Assembly (NCBI RefSeq): GCF_003703975.1
Contig: NZ_QTJY01000003.1
Location: forward strand, 372,001-436,000
DNA: 64,000 nucleotides
Direction of reading: 5' to 3'
Source of the DNA: Larkinella soli
GTDB lineage: Bacteria > Bacteroidota > Bacteroidia > Cytophagales > Spirosomataceae
Within the stretch, counting starts at the first letter, position 1, and every line of letters starts with the position of its first letter. Under the pieces are notes generated by a model. The model saw nothing but the letters and a program-made list of their open reading frames with translations. It did not search any database and was not told the origin of the DNA. Below, piece after piece: positions 42,826 to 51,270 of this stretch. A program made the position numbers and the translations under genes.

Positions 42826-43563
42826 ATGAAAAAAAGTGGACCAACAATTCCGGGAATTCCCTCCGTGGAACGGCGGATGTTTCTGCGCCAGATGGGCTTG
42901 TTTTCTGCCGCAACGGCAGGCTTCCTGGCTTCCTGTACGAATGACCAGTCACTCAGCCCGGCCGGCGGCCGGCATTCTTCCGCCCGCATCGGCCCAACCG
43001 TCGATCCGGTAACCGGCGTCGTCGACCTCGGTTCCGGCGACATCGGCATCTCCAACCTCGCCTATATGCTCGACCAGCTCGAAACATCGTTCTACCGGAC
43101 GGCGGTCGACCGGATCATGGGCGCCAGTGCGACGGATCGCAAGGTGCTGGAAGAACTGCACGACCACGAGGTGGTACACCGGGAATTTTTCAAAGCCTTC
43201 CTGGGTCCCAATGCCATTCCGATGCTGGATTTCGATTTCAGCCCGATCAACTTCAACGAGCGGAATGCGGTGTTCGATGCCGCCCGGCAGTTTGAAAACG
43301 TGGGGGTGGGTGCCTTCAACGGCACGGGTCCGCTGATTCAGTCGGATGAAGTTCTGAAGGTGGCCGGCTCGATGGTGTCGGTGGAAGCCCGCCATGCCAC
43401 GCTGGCCAGCCACATGCTGGGCCCCCGCAAGCCCTTCGCCATCGCCCATGAACTCATCGATCCGATGGGTCTCGACTGGCACCTGACGCCCGAACAGGTC
43501 GTCGAGAAAGCTCAGAAATTCATCAAACAGAAAATCAGCGTGGCGAACCTGCCCAAACTCTAA
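42826..43563 (+). CDS. Exported ferritin-like (PF13668-type) lipoprotein
   Basis: A 245-residue protein of the bacterial ferritin-like group. A twin-arginine-like start (ERRMFLRQMGLFSAATAGF) runs into a lipobox (LASC), so it is probably a folded, exported lipoprotein. The four-helix bundle shows ferritin ligands: LDQLETSFYRTAVD, LHDHEVVHREFFKAF and SVEARHATLASHML. Members are found in desiccation- and stress-resistant bacteria; the metal and the reaction are not established. It starts a two-gene unit with a related protein 12 bp downstream. Confidence 0.85.
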   Translation: MKKSGPTIPGIPSVERRMFLRQMGLFSAATAGFLASCTNDQSLSPAGGRHSSARIGPTVDPVTGVVDLGSGDIGISNLAYMLDQLETSFYRTAVDRIMGASATDRKVLEELHDHEVVHREFFKAFLGPNAIPMLDFDFSPINFNERNAVFDAARQFENVGVGAFNGTGPLIQSDEVLKVAGSMVSVEARHATLASHMLGPRKPFAIAHELIDPMGLDWHLTPEQVVEKAQKFIKQKISVANLPKL

Positions 43564-43575
43564 TCTCCGACTCGA

Positions 43576-44385
43576 ATGAACTTGCTGAATATTCTATCCG
43601 AAATCGGGAAGGCAGACGCCGACACGCCCGAACGTTATGACTTTTCCCGCCGGAAGCTGCTGAAAACCACAGCGGCAGCGGCCGTAATCACCCCGGCTTT
43701 CGTGGCGGCCACGATCAACAAGGCCTTCGGTGCCGACAAGACCGTTACCGACATCCTGAACTTCGCCCTGACGCTGGAGTACCTGGAAGCCGAGTTTTAT
43801 AAGATGGCGCTCTCCATGCCGAACCTGATTCCGGCCGGCGACCGGGACCTGTTCACGTACATCGCGAAGCACGAAAAGGAACACGTGGAGTTCCTGAAAA
43901 TGACGCTGGGACCGGACGCGATCGGGATGCCTCAGTTCGATTTTACCGCAGGCGGAAAATACCCGACGGCCTTTTCGTCCTACGACACCTTCCTGGTGCT
44001 TTCGCAGTCGTTCGAAGACCTGGGCGTGCGGGCGTACAAGGGACAGGCTCCGTTCCTGAAACCCTACAAGGAAATCCTGCTGGCCGCGTTGAAAATCCAC
44101 TCCGTCGAAGCCCGCCATGCCGGCGAGGTCCGGCTGATCCGAGGTCTGCGGGTCTGGGCGTCCGAACAGGAAACCGGAGGGGCCCCGGCCGCCGTTTACA
44201 TGGGAGAGAATAACTTCCTGACCGGAATTCCCGTCGACGTCATTCAGCTGGCCTCCAGCAAATACATTCAGCAGAACGGCGGTGCCCTTCACGAAAAGCT
44301 CCCCCGCGAGTCGTTCGACGAGCCGCTGACGAAGGAGCAGGTGCTGGCCATCGCCATGCCGTTCATTAAAGCCGTGAATCCCTGA
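43576..44385 (+). CDS. Tat-exported ferritin-like protein
   Basis: A 269-residue paralogue of the previous gene. A twin-arginine signal (FSRRKLLKTTAAAAVITPA) is followed by a ferritin-like bundle with LEYLEAEFYKMAL, YIAKHEKEHVEFLKM and HSVEARHAGEVRLIRG. These supply Glu/His residues for a di-metal site in the same order as in the neighbouring protein. Its ATG lies 12 bp after the neighbour's stop. A terminator ends the pair at 44494-44520. Confidence 0.87.
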   Translation: MNLLNILSEIGKADADTPERYDFSRRKLLKTTAAAAVITPAFVAATINKAFGADKTVTDILNFALTLEYLEAEFYKMALSMPNLIPAGDRDLFTYIAKHEKEHVEFLKMTLGPDAIGMPQFDFTAGGKYPTAFSSYDTFLVLSQSFEDLGVRAYKGQAPFLKPYKEILLAALKIHSVEARHAGEVRLIRGLRVWASEQETGGAPAAVYMGENNFLTGIPVDVIQLASSKYIQQNGGALHEKLPRESFDEPLTKEQVLAIAMPFIKAVNP

Positions 44386-44493
44386 GCATTCTCCCGCGAT
44401 TCACCGCCGGTTCAACCCGTAAGGTGTACAGGCCTGTTGACCGGCCATGATACCAGAGCCAGCCGGCTTTGATTTCATCAATAGAATCCGCAC

Positions 44494-44520
44494 AGCCCGG
44501 CTTCCCTGAAGCCGGGTTTT
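44494..44520 (+). terminator. Rho-independent terminator of the ferritin-like operon
   Basis: CCCGGCTTC and GAAGCCGGG form a 9-bp stem with loop CCT, followed by TTTTGTG. Confidence 0.78.
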
Positions 44521-44547
44521 GTGTTTCCGGTCTCTTGGAGGCTATTT

Positions 44548-44623
44548 GGGAAAGTGCCTGAAGGCACTCGGCCACCATTGGTTGACTCTCGCTTTTCTAC
44601 AAATCTCAGGTCGCTCTGCGACC
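44548..44623 (-). repeat. REP-like unit U1
   Basis: GGAAAGTGCCTGAAGGCACTCGGC-type end (hairpin GTGCCTGAAGGCAC at 44554-44567) joined to GGTCGCTCTGCGACC at 44609-44623. Units U2-U4 have the same two palindromes at a similar distance. U1 and U2 face each other. Confidence 0.8.
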
Positions 44624-44854
44624 CAACGGAGGGCATTTTCCTTATCCTGGTTTTATCCTCCCCGCCGGTTTCGTCACCCCGGCGGGGATGCCAAACCGCG
44701 GAAAGGTTAAACCACCAGAAAGGCGAAACCACAAGGTAGACAAAACCACCGAAAGGAAAACCACCGGAAAGCCGGCCCCCAAAGGCCGGCCTTCGGGGGC
44801 AGTAGTGCAGAGGTCGGACAGGCCCGGCGGCTTGGGAGGACGATGCCCCAATAG

Positions 44855-44927
44855 GGTCGCGGAGCGATCTGATGATTGTAGCCGCTGCCGGGCCCATGCC
44901 CGTGCCGCAGTGCCTTCAGGCACTTCC
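44855..44927 (+). repeat. REP-like unit U2
   Basis: GGTCGCGGAGCGATC (44855-44869), then TGATTGTAGCC, then hairpin GTGCCTTCAGGCAC (44910-44923) and TTCC. It is the inverted partner of U1. Confidence 0.8.
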
Positions 44928-44978
44928 GTGCATAATTACTGCAACTCGCAATCCCTGGCCGTCAGATTATTAGGGAAG

Positions 44979-45617
44979 CTACAAAGCCAGCGCTTTAACA
45001 AAGCTTTCGAAATGCGCCCGCAGGCCCGCCCAGTCGCCGGCCCGGATGAGGTCGTTCCGGAACAGCGGGCTGCCGACGCCGACCCCGGCGGCTCCGGCCT
45101 TCCGAAAGGCGCCGAGGTTGTCGAGGGTAATGCCGCCCGTCGGCAGCAGCCGGACCTGGTCGAGGGGGGCTTTCACCTGGCGGAGGTAGTCCGGGCCCAG
45201 GGTGGCGGCCGGAAAAACTTTGACCATCGACGCCCCCAGACCCCAGGCCTGGTAGATTTCGGTGGGGGTGAACGCACCGGGAAACACCGGAATGCCGCGT
45301 TCCCGGCAGGCTTCGATCACCGGCGGGTGCAGGACCGGCGTCACGATGAACTGCGCCCCGGCCGCCAGGGCAACTTCCAGGTCGGACAGGGTACAGACCG
45401 TTCCGGCCCCGACGTTCAGCGAATCGCCGAACCGCTTCAGGGTGTCGCCGATCATCTCCCCAGCACCCGGGGTGTTCATGGTGATTTCGAGCGTCGTCAG
45501 GCCCGACTCCAGATAAACCGGCACGAGCTGCCGGACCAGCCCGGGCGGCAGGCTGCGAAGAATCCCGACGAGGGGAACCGCTTCGAACCGCGCCCAGGAA
45601 AATTTTGGTATGTTCAT
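44979..45617 (-). CDS. dgoA: KDPG/KDPGal-type aldolase (DgoA-like)
   Basis: A 212-residue class I aldolase that splits 2-dehydro-3-deoxy-6-phospho-sugar acids to pyruvate and glyceraldehyde-3-phosphate. The substrate Glu lies in LTTLEITMNTPGA and the Schiff-base Lys in SMVKVFPA, followed by LLPTGGIT. The ATG at 45617 overlaps the dgoK stop by 4 bp, which fixes the start; the longer in-frame start at 45644 lies inside dgoK. The pairing with DgoK makes 6-phospho-KDGal the likely substrate, so dgoA is preferred over eda. Confidence 0.88.
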   Translation of the reverse strand: MNIPKFSWARFEAVPLVGILRSLPPGLVRQLVPVYLESGLTTLEITMNTPGAGEMIGDTLKRFGDSLNVGAGTVCTLSDLEVALAAGAQFIVTPVLHPPVIEACRERGIPVFPGAFTPTEIYQAWGLGASMVKVFPAATLGPDYLRQVKAPLDQVRLLPTGGITLDNLGAFRKAGAAGVGVGSPLFRNDLIRAGDWAGLRAHFESFVKALAL

Positions 45618-46591
45618 GATTCGAATGAAACGGCCGGGGTCCATTTTTCAAATACGGCCACCTGCCCGGCCACGGCCGCCTGCTCCATTACCTCCGCCGG
45701 AACGCAGTGGGCCGGAAATCCAAGTTCTTCGGCGGCCTCGCGGTAATAAGGAAAGACCGTACTGCCGCTGCACAGAACCAGCGGCTGCGGATGATGGGCC
45801 AGACCCTGTAACTCGGAGCCGATGAGCAGTCCGCTGAGGTACTCGTAGTTCGGCCCTTTGTCGGCCCGCTTCATCAACTGGTTCACCCGCACCGAAAACA
45901 GGGCGTTCAGCAGGCTGGCGGACGCTCCTTCCCGTACGCCCCTGCGGAACCAGACCCAATCGGGCGACTCCGGCCGGGATACCGAGTCGCCGAGGATACT
46001 GTGCTGCACGAGCAGGGCGAAGACCTCTCCCGTCATGAAGGTCTGAAAACCGGTCATCCGGCCGTCCGAGATCCGAATGTGCTTGGAGTGCGTACCGGGC
46101 AGGATCAGCAGGGCGTCGGCGGCCGGGTCGATGCCCTCGGGCTGAAGGGCATAGAGGCCGATCAGTTGGGTTTCCTCACCCCGCATCACGTCCTGCCCGC
46201 CGGAGACGCCCGAGATCACCAGCACCTCATGGGGCAGTTCCGCCGTCGGTTCCAGCCTACGGATTTCGGCCCCGCTGCCGTCCACGGCGAAGGGCAGTCC
46301 GGCATAGGGCAACTCGACCAGGCCGATGGAGGCCGAGGCCATCCCCGACAACACGACCGGAACCCCTTCGGCCGACTGCCCGGTTTCTTCACCCAGTCGC
46401 CGGATCTCATGGGCAAGTACCCGGCCGAAAACCGTCCGGCGGTCTTCGGAGCCGGCTTTCCAGGTTTGAAATGTGGCGGCAATGCCCTGACCGGAGCGTA
46501 CTTCGTGCAGCACCTTTCGGGTGGCAGTTTCTACCCGGCGCAGCCGGAACGAGGAGGTTCCCCAGTCGCAGCACAAGAGCGTATCTTTCAT
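45614..46591 (-). CDS. dgoK: 2-dehydro-3-deoxygalactonokinase
   Basis: A 325-residue sugar-acid kinase of the ASKHA fold. The N-terminal phosphate-1 loop is CCDWGTSSFRLRR; later blocks include LSGMASASIGLVELPYA, SGVSGGQDVMRGEETQ and ILPGTHSKHI, all characteristic of DgoK. It phosphorylates 2-dehydro-3-deoxy-D-galactonate at C6 with ATP, feeding the aldolase encoded immediately downstream (4-bp overlap). No galactonate dehydratase or transporter lies nearby. A good promoter precedes it. Confidence 0.92.
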   Translation of the reverse strand: MKDTLLCCDWGTSSFRLRRVETATRKVLHEVRSGQGIAATFQTWKAGSEDRRTVFGRVLAHEIRRLGEETGQSAEGVPVVLSGMASASIGLVELPYAGLPFAVDGSGAEIRRLEPTAELPHEVLVISGVSGGQDVMRGEETQLIGLYALQPEGIDPAADALLILPGTHSKHIRISDGRMTGFQTFMTGEVFALLVQHSILGDSVSRPESPDWVWFRRGVREGASASLLNALFSVRVNQLMKRADKGPNYEYLSGLLIGSELQGLAHHPQPLVLCSGSTVFPYYREAAEELGFPAHCVPAEVMEQAAVAGQVAVFEKWTPAVSFES

Positions 46592-46635
46592 AAAGAGAAG
46601 TTTTCAGGCAAGTAAAGCCGTCAGAATCGATGCGG

Positions 46636-46668
46636 CAAAGGTAGCTTCGGCAGAAGGTGAATTACAAA
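46636..46668 (-). promoter_or_regulatory. Bacteroidota promoter TTTG-N21-TACCTTTG for dgoK-dgoA
   Basis: On the - strand TTTG (46668-46665) and TACCTTTG (46643-46636) are spaced 21 bp apart, 45 bp upstream of the dgoK ATG. Both elements match the phylum consensus exactly. Confidence 0.65.
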
Positions 46669-46798
46669 AATCAGGTTTCGGTAAATAAGCCCGCGTTATG
46701 ACAAAACCATTGAAAAGTTGTACTCTATATGTATGGATATGAAAAATTATAAATACATTACCATCCCCAATCACAATTCTGTCTAAAACCCTCTTTTC

Positions 46799-49486
46799 AT
46801 GAAGAAGTTCAACTCTCTACAAACCCTTGTCCTTAGTCTTATTTTACTGCTGACCGGGTATCGGACTCTGGCCGAAACCGTGGTAGCCGAACCGGGTACT
46901 TTCGAGATTGACGCCGGTCTGAAAGTGATCGTCTGCAACCGCATTCCAACGCTGACAACGGGCGGGAAAAACGTTATTATCACCTTCGATAAGGATTATA
47001 CATTTACGACCCAGGTGACGGCCCTGGAGACAGGAAAGCTGTATACCGTCAGCAATAACGGAGCGCAATTCAAGCTTTATTTCACTTCGTTTCCGCTCAT
47101 TCACATCAAAACTAACGGTAATACGCCGGTGAGCGAAGATGAAAACGTGCTGACGCGCGGCTCGGTTTCCATCGGCGACCCGGCCGGGGCACCCTTCACC
47201 TCACCGATGGGCGTCCGCATCCGGGGCAACATCTCCCGGTCCTTTCCTAAAAAGTCGTACAAGATCGAACTGTCGGAAGACGAAGCCGGGGAGGAAGCGC
47301 GGGATGCGGCCCTGCTGGGTTTTCGCGAAGACAGCGAATGGCTGCTGCTGGCGATGTATAACGAGCCCCTGCGAATCAACAACGCCACTTCCCATGCCCT
47401 GTGGCTCAAAACCCATACGCTGTATTACCAGAGCAAGGAACCCGAAGCCATCCCCGGTATCCGGACCCGCTACGTCGACGTGTTTGTCAACAATAGTTAC
47501 ATGGGCGTCTATGCCTTCACCGAGCAGGTGGATCGTAAACAACTGAAACTAAAGAAGACCGGTGACAACGGAGAGGTACGGGGAGAACTGTATAAGGCCG
47601 GCGCCATCGTGCCGGGAACCACCTTTACCAAACCCACTCCGACCTATAACCCGAATGCCGGTGAAGTCTGGGCCGGTTACGAAATTAAACTGCCGAAAGA
47701 CCCCTATTACTGGCGCAACCTGAGCGACCTGATAAACTATCTGGTCAACTCGAAAGTGCTGGACTTTAAAGCCAACGTCTCCGGAAAATTACAACTGGAT
47801 AACCTGATCGATTATTTCCTGTTCTTAAACGTCATCCGGGCGACGGATAACACCGGAAACAATCAGTATCTCGCCCGGTATAAAGAGGGCGAACCGTACA
47901 TTTTTATCCCCTGGGATCTGGACGGAACCCTGGGGTACTGGCCCCAGGGTAAAAAGAATGTTTACCGGGATATCATCACCAACGGGCTGCTGGACCGCCT
48001 GCTGGCGATCGATCCGGAAAACTATAAAATCCGCATGAAAAAGCGGTGGTTTGCGCTCCGCCAGACCGTCTTTTCCACCGAAAGCCTGCTGGCGGATATG
48101 TCCGCCAATTACAACCTGCTGACGGCTGAAGGCGCTTACCTGCGTGAGGCCCTGAAATGGTCCGGGTCCATAACGCCCAACGATTTCGGGTACATGAAAA
48201 CCTGGATGACCAACCGCGTCACCTACCTCGACCAGTATTTCTCGGCTTTTCCGGATGAAGGCAACCCCCTGGTTTCCGGCAATTTCGAGGGATATATGGA
48301 CGGCGGTAACTGCAACACGCTCTGGGGCTGGGTCTGGGATAAGAATCAGCCCAACTTCAGCGTCGCGGTGGAAGTGCTGGACGGCAACACGGTCGTCGAC
48401 GCCTACATGGCCGACATTCTGCGGCAGGATCTCCAGTCGGCCGGGAAAGGCAACGGGGTCCACGGCTTCAGCTTCCCCTTCCCTGAAAATCTGAAAGACA
48501 ATCAGCCGCACAATCTGAGTCTCCGCATTCTGGGCACCAACTATGTGGTAAGGAATTCCGCCAAAAGCCTGACCTGCGCCGGCAGCGTTCCCCCCGGGAA
48601 CCGAGCCCCGGTTCCTCCGGCCGCAACGCCCCTTTCCGCCACGATCAACCAGCCGTTCCAGGCCACGCTTCCGCCCTTCACCGACCCGGACAACGACCCG
48701 CTGACCTACAGCCTGGCCGGAACGCTGCCCTCCGGTCTTGACTTCGACCCCGGAAGCCGGGTGCTGAGCGGCACGCCCACCCAGACCGGTACCTACAGCC
48801 TCACTTATGCCGCCGGCGACGGGAAAGCCTCGGGCAGTGTGGTTCTGTCGCTGACGGTCGGAAATGGAGAGACGCCCCCGCCCGGCCCCGTTACCGGCAA
48901 TTTCGAGGGCTACCTCGACGGGGCCGACTGCAACAGTTTCCGGGGCTGGATCTGGGACCGTAACAAACCCAATCTGAGCCTGCCCATCGAAATTCTGGAC
49001 GGGAATACCGTGGTCGGAACGGCGACGGCCTCCAACTTCCGGCAGGACCTGAAGGATAAAGGGAAAGGCAACGGGATGCACGGCTACGTTTTTCTGACGC
49101 CCCCGGCCCTGAAAGACGGCAATCCGCACGCCATCAGCGTGCGGGTGACGGGAAGTTCCTTCATCCTGAAAGGCTCCCCCAAATCGATCACCTGCGCCCC
49201 GGCCGGGCGCCTGAGCGCCGGGGACACTGACCCGGATTCCGACCACTGGCTGGTGTGGCCCAACCCGACCGCGGGGTCGTTCGAACTGTCGTATGTAGGC
49301 CGGGAAGGCGTCCGCTCGGTGCTGCGGGTAGTCGACGCGGCCGGTCGCGTTCAGCTGGAAAAGCCGCTGCCGGGGCTGGGTCGACAGAAAACCCGCGTGA
49401 ACCTTTCGGTAGCCTCCGGAAGCTACCGGGTTCTGCTTCAGCAGGGCGATACGGTACGAAGCCGGCCCATCGTCGTCGCCCGATAA
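46799..49486 (+). CDS. Secreted CotH-kinase-family protein with T9SS sorting domain
   Basis: An 895-residue exported protein, with signal peptide about 1-26. A CotH core spans about 85-460 (RIRGNISRSFPKKSYKIEL; PLRINNATSHALWLK; FIPWDLDGTLGYWP); in spores CotH is a protein kinase. Two homologous modules of about 100 residues follow (GNFEGYMDGGNCNTLWGWVWD and GNFEGYLDGADCNSFRGWIWD, each in part) around a putative Ig domain (about 600-695). A C-terminal type A sorting domain (WPNPTAGSFELS, ending PIVVAR) directs it to the type IX system. Substrate and location beyond the cell surface are unknown. Confidence 0.9.
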   Translation: MKKFNSLQTLVLSLILLLTGYRTLAETVVAEPGTFEIDAGLKVIVCNRIPTLTTGGKNVIITFDKDYTFTTQVTALETGKLYTVSNNGAQFKLYFTSFPLIHIKTNGNTPVSEDENVLTRGSVSIGDPAGAPFTSPMGVRIRGNISRSFPKKSYKIELSEDEAGEEARDAALLGFREDSEWLLLAMYNEPLRINNATSHALWLKTHTLYYQSKEPEAIPGIRTRYVDVFVNNSYMGVYAFTEQVDRKQLKLKKTGDNGEVRGELYKAGAIVPGTTFTKPTPTYNPNAGEVWAGYEIKLPKDPYYWRNLSDLINYLVNSKVLDFKANVSGKLQLDNLIDYFLFLNVIRATDNTGNNQYLARYKEGEPYIFIPWDLDGTLGYWPQGKKNVYRDIITNGLLDRLLAIDPENYKIRMKKRWFALRQTVFSTESLLADMSANYNLLTAEGAYLREALKWSGSITPNDFGYMKTWMTNRVTYLDQYFSAFPDEGNPLVSGNFEGYMDGGNCNTLWGWVWDKNQPNFSVAVEVLDGNTVVDAYMADILRQDLQSAGKGNGVHGFSFPFPENLKDNQPHNLSLRILGTNYVVRNSAKSLTCAGSVPPGNRAPVPPAATPLSATINQPFQATLPPFTDPDNDPLTYSLAGTLPSGLDFDPGSRVLSGTPTQTGTYSLTYAAGDGKASGSVVLSLTVGNGETPPPGPVTGNFEGYLDGADCNSFRGWIWDRNKPNLSLPIEILDGNTVVGTATASNFRQDLKDKGKGNGMHGYVFLTPPALKDGNPHAISVRVTGSSFILKGSPKSITCAPAGRLSAGDTDPDSDHWLVWPNPTAGSFELSYVGREGVRSVLRVVDAAGRVQLEKPLPGLGRQKTRVNLSVASGSYRVLLQQGDTVRSRPIVVAR

Positions 49487-49504
49487 GCCGCCCCCGAAAG
49501 CCGC

Positions 49505-50266
49505 CTATAAGTCCACCCCGGCCGCCCCGGTTACGCGGAGGTCGGGGTGCTGGGCGAACAGAATGACGGCGCCGGTGGAGGGGTCGAAACCTTCGGGCAG
49601 TTCGAACCGGAGGGTGCCGTTCGGAGCCGGATCGGGAAGGCTTTGCAGCCCCCGGACCACATTGCCGTGGCTGAGCCGCCGGCCTGCATTCTCCCCCCGC
49701 GTCACGGTGCTTTCGGCGGTTTTACTCACCAGAGCCGCCTGCAGGATGCCGCCCCGGAAGTCACCCTCCAAAGTATACGCAACGGCCAGCGTGCGACCCG
49801 AAACCGTCGGCTTCCGGAGGGTAATCTTCACGACGGCCGGCTTTGTCAGCACCTCGGAAAGCCGCTGGTCCAGGGCCTTCCGGTTCGAACCGACCAGTTC
49901 ATAGGCCCCGTTCACCACCACCTGCGGGGTATAGAGGCCCCGCGCACCGAGCTGCCGGGCATACTGCCGCTGACGGTTCGAGTAGTCGCGGCTGCTGTAA
50001 GGGTCTTTCCAGCCGAGCCGGTCCCAGTAATCGACGTGAAACGAAAGGCCGTAGACCCTCCCCTCCCCGGCGGCCGGTTTCCGGAGGGTTTCGGTCAGCA
50101 GGCGGTCGGCCGGCGGGCAGCTCGAACAGCCTTCGGAGGTGAACAATTCGACAACGGCCACCGGCTCGAACCCCTTCGGGGGCAGGGCCGGTCCCGTACG
50201 GGTCAGGGCCAGGACGGCGCCGACCGCAATGACCGCGATACCGGCAATCAGCAGACCTTTTTTCAT
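49505..50266 (-). CDS. DUF1223 thioredoxin-fold membrane-anchored protein
   Basis: A 253-residue protein with one N-terminal membrane helix (about 3-22). The family start VAVVELFTSEGCSSCPPADRLL follows, in which CSSC occupies the thioredoxin active-site position (only part quoted). YGLSFHVDYWDRLGWKDPYSS and GLYTPQVVVNG are further DUF1223 hallmarks. Family function is unknown; an oxidoreductase role in the periplasm is likely. A slightly longer start (50272, MPMKK) is possible. It converges on the CotH-type gene with an 18-bp gap. Confidence 0.88.
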   Translation of the reverse strand: MKKGLLIAGIAVIAVGAVLALTRTGPALPPKGFEPVAVVELFTSEGCSSCPPADRLLTETLRKPAAGEGRVYGLSFHVDYWDRLGWKDPYSSRDYSNRQRQYARQLGARGLYTPQVVVNGAYELVGSNRKALDQRLSEVLTKPAVVKITLRKPTVSGRTLAVAYTLEGDFRGGILQAALVSKTAESTVTRGENAGRRLSHGNVVRGLQSLPDPAPNGTLRFELPEGFDPSTGAVILFAQHPDLRVTGAAGVDL

Positions 50267-50416
50267 AGGCATCGGGTTTTACCAAACATTCTGAGGTCCT
50301 TTCGGGTACTAACGAATACCGGCCGGTTCCAGTACGGCTCCGGGCGGCCGCTTCTCTTTTCCAATAACCATTTCCCTGGCTATCTTTCCCGCAGAATCAG
50401 TCCGACTTATTTTCGT

Positions 50417-51235
50417 ATGATGAAAGTTCTTGAAAAACAACGCCTTCAAAACCAGATTGCGCTGGTAACGGGCGCCAGCTCCGGCATTGGGTCCGGGGTC
50501 GCCAAAGCCCTGGCCGCCGACGGGGCCACGGTGGTCGTCAATTATGCCAGCAGCGCTTCCGGGGCCGAAAAGGTCGTAAAAGAAATCACCGACATGGGCG
50601 GCAAAGCCGTCGCCATCCGCGCCGACGTCAGCAAGGAGGACCAGGTGCTGGAGATGTACCGGCAGATCCTGGAACAGTTCGGCACGCTGCATATTCTGGT
50701 AAACAACGCCGGGTTGCAGAAAGATGCCGCCTTCGTCGACATGACGCTGGAGCAGTGGCAGTATGTGCTGGACGTCAACCTGACGGGGCAGTTTCTCTGC
50801 GCCCGCGAAGCCGCCCGGGAATTCATCCGGCGCGGGGTACAGCCCGAAATTTCGAAAGCCGCCGGTAAGATCATCTGCATGAGTTCGGTGCATGAACTGA
50901 TTCCCTGGGCCGGCCACGCCAATTATGCGACCTCCAAGGGCGGAGTGATGCTGCTCATGAAAACCATCGCCCAGGAACTGGCCCCCCACAAAATCCGGGT
51001 GAACAGCATCGGCCCGGGGGCCATCAAGACGCCCATCAACCACGAGGCCTGGGAAACCCCCGAAGCCGCGGCCAAGCTCCTGACCCTCATCCCTTACAAC
51101 CGCATCGGAGAACCGGCCGACATTGGTGAAGCGGCCGCCTGGCTGGCCTCCGACGAATCGGACTACGTTCACGGCATCACCCTGTTCGTCGACGGCGGCA
51201 TGACGCTTTTCCCCGGTTTTACCGCCAACGGGTAA
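50417..51235 (+). CDS. SDR-family oxidoreductase (glucose 1-dehydrogenase-like)
   Basis: A 272-residue classical short-chain dehydrogenase. The NAD(P) motif is VTGASSGIGSG, the structural motif NNAG, the catalytic Ser in CMSSVHE and the active Tyr/Lys in YATSKGG; a C-terminal FVDGGMTLFPGF closes the chain. The N-terminus, the VKEITDMGGKAVAIRADV stretch and the GPGAIKTPIN loop resemble glucose 1-dehydrogenases. The open frame extends far upstream as GC-rich read-through, but the ATG at 50417 gives the family's normal start. The glucosidase gene follows 35 bp downstream. Confidence 0.9.
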   Translation: MMKVLEKQRLQNQIALVTGASSGIGSGVAKALAADGATVVVNYASSASGAEKVVKEITDMGGKAVAIRADVSKEDQVLEMYRQILEQFGTLHILVNNAGLQKDAAFVDMTLEQWQYVLDVNLTGQFLCAREAAREFIRRGVQPEISKAAGKIICMSSVHELIPWAGHANYATSKGGVMLLMKTIAQELAPHKIRVNSIGPGAIKTPINHEAWETPEAAAKLLTLIPYNRIGEPADIGEAAAWLASDESDYVHGITLFVDGGMTLFPGFTANG

Positions 51236-51270
51236 ATCCGATACCGAGGTACTAACCTAACCTTCCACCG

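Larger units (their letters stand above)
44386..44978. other. Gene-free region with terminator and inverted REP-like pair
   Basis: No gene is visible. The segment holds the ferritin-operon terminator, two REP-like units in inverted order (44548-44623 and 44855-44927) and, between them, an interior with short CCGGCGGGG and AAACCACC runs. Confidence 0.7.

Noticed and set aside
49547-50416. Upstream in-frame extension of the SDR gene by 290 codons
   Set aside because: It runs antisense across the DUF1223 gene; the extra sequence is Arg/Gly/Pro-rich read-through and the SDR family starts at 50417.
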